Origin: an uncultured Atopobiaceae bacterium
Lineage (GTDB): Bacteria > Actinomycetota > Coriobacteriia > Coriobacteriales > Atopobiaceae
Length of the DNA: 64,000 nt
Assembly: GCA_944320975.1 (NCBI GenBank)
Contig: CALUJM010000008.1
Coordinates: 21,239 to 85,238 of the forward strand
Direction: 5' to 3'
Shown here piece after piece: positions 63,887 through 64,000 of the stretch (positions are counted from its first letter, which is position 1; the number at the start of each line of letters is the position of its first letter). The translations under genes were made by a program, and so were the position numbers. Under the pieces are notes generated by a model. The model saw only the letters and a list, made by a program, of their open reading frames with translations, did not search any database and was not told the origin of the DNA.

Positions 63887-64000
63887 GCAAAAGGGGACAG
63901 GCACAGAACCGCAGGTAAAACCCCGCAAAAGGGGACAGGCACAGAACCGCAGGTAAAACCCCGCAAAAGGGGACAGGTACAGAACCGCAGGTAAAACCTG
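63887..64000. repeat. 38-bp tandem repeat with GGGGACAG, running off the window
   Basis: Three copies starting at 63887, 63925 and 63963, nearly identical (GGCAC becomes GGTAC in the third). Each unit has GCAAAAGGGGACAGGCAC, then AGAACCGCAGGTAAAACC. Consecutive copies abut with no unique spacer, so this is not a CRISPR array. It belongs to the GGGGACAG family by sequence but is arranged in tandem. Confidence 0.85.

Noticed and set aside
63887..64000. CRISPR array at the window end
   Set aside because: The 38-bp units follow each other directly, without unique spacers, and no cas gene is visible.

Overview
The window is about 64 kb of very GC-rich DNA with tightly packed genes, mostly on the + strand. 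Gene content and protein style suggest an anaerobic, gut-associated actinobacterium of the class Coriobacteriia (Olsenella, Atopobium or Collinsella type). The clues are the fused AccD-AccA carboxyltransferase, a glycyl radical enzyme with its activase, two bile-salt-hydrolase-type enzymes, LCP and SLH cell-wall proteins, and type-Z S14. The assignment is inferred from gene content; no rRNA gene is present.

Layout. Positions 1-4340 hold the end of a type II fatty acid synthesis cluster (fabZ, accC, accDA) and a DegV protein. Positions 4745-27566 carry the str, S10, spc and alpha ribosomal clusters in nearly standard order (rpsL-rpsG-fusA-rpsJ, rplC to rplX, rplE to secY-adk-map, infA to rplQ). 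Three things break this order. A terminator plus thrH and a histidine phosphatase separate rpsJ from rplC. A 102-nt hairpin and an IS256-family element separate rplX from rplE. A palindromic repeat separates map from infA. Good sigma70-type promoters precede rpsL and rplC.

Positions 27635-38176 hold an ECF vitamin-transporter energizing module (fused EcfA plus EcfT), a membrane LytTR regulator, an IS110-family element with a candidate bridge-RNA region, the 5'-truncated and frameshifted remains of an SLH-anchored surface protein, truA and a 10-TM metal exporter. Positions 38357-50430 hold cell-envelope functions (a degenerate LCP-like protein, three GT2 glycosyltransferases, a true LCP ligase), a glycyl radical enzyme with its activase, an orphan multi-cluster ferredoxin protein and ychF. 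Positions 50619-63879 hold guaA, tex, two inverted bile-salt-hydrolase paralogues enclosing CPBP protease, YoaK, rsmJ, maa and GH13 genes, and an MFS exporter downstream of the second hydrolase.

The most unusual aspect is the intergenic DNA. Almost every gap carries palindromes. One family has a conserved GGGGACAG core inside changing complementary arms, which is typical of REP sequences moved by a Y1 (RAYT) transposase; no such transposase is in the window. Other gaps carry inverted doublets or long-spacer inverted repeats. A separate 10-mer, CGAGAAGRAC (or its complement), recurs about 35 times by eye, 16 of them in non-coding DNA and sometimes as inverted pairs, as DNA-uptake-type words do. 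No tRNA, rRNA, CRISPR array, prophage or recognised defence system was found.
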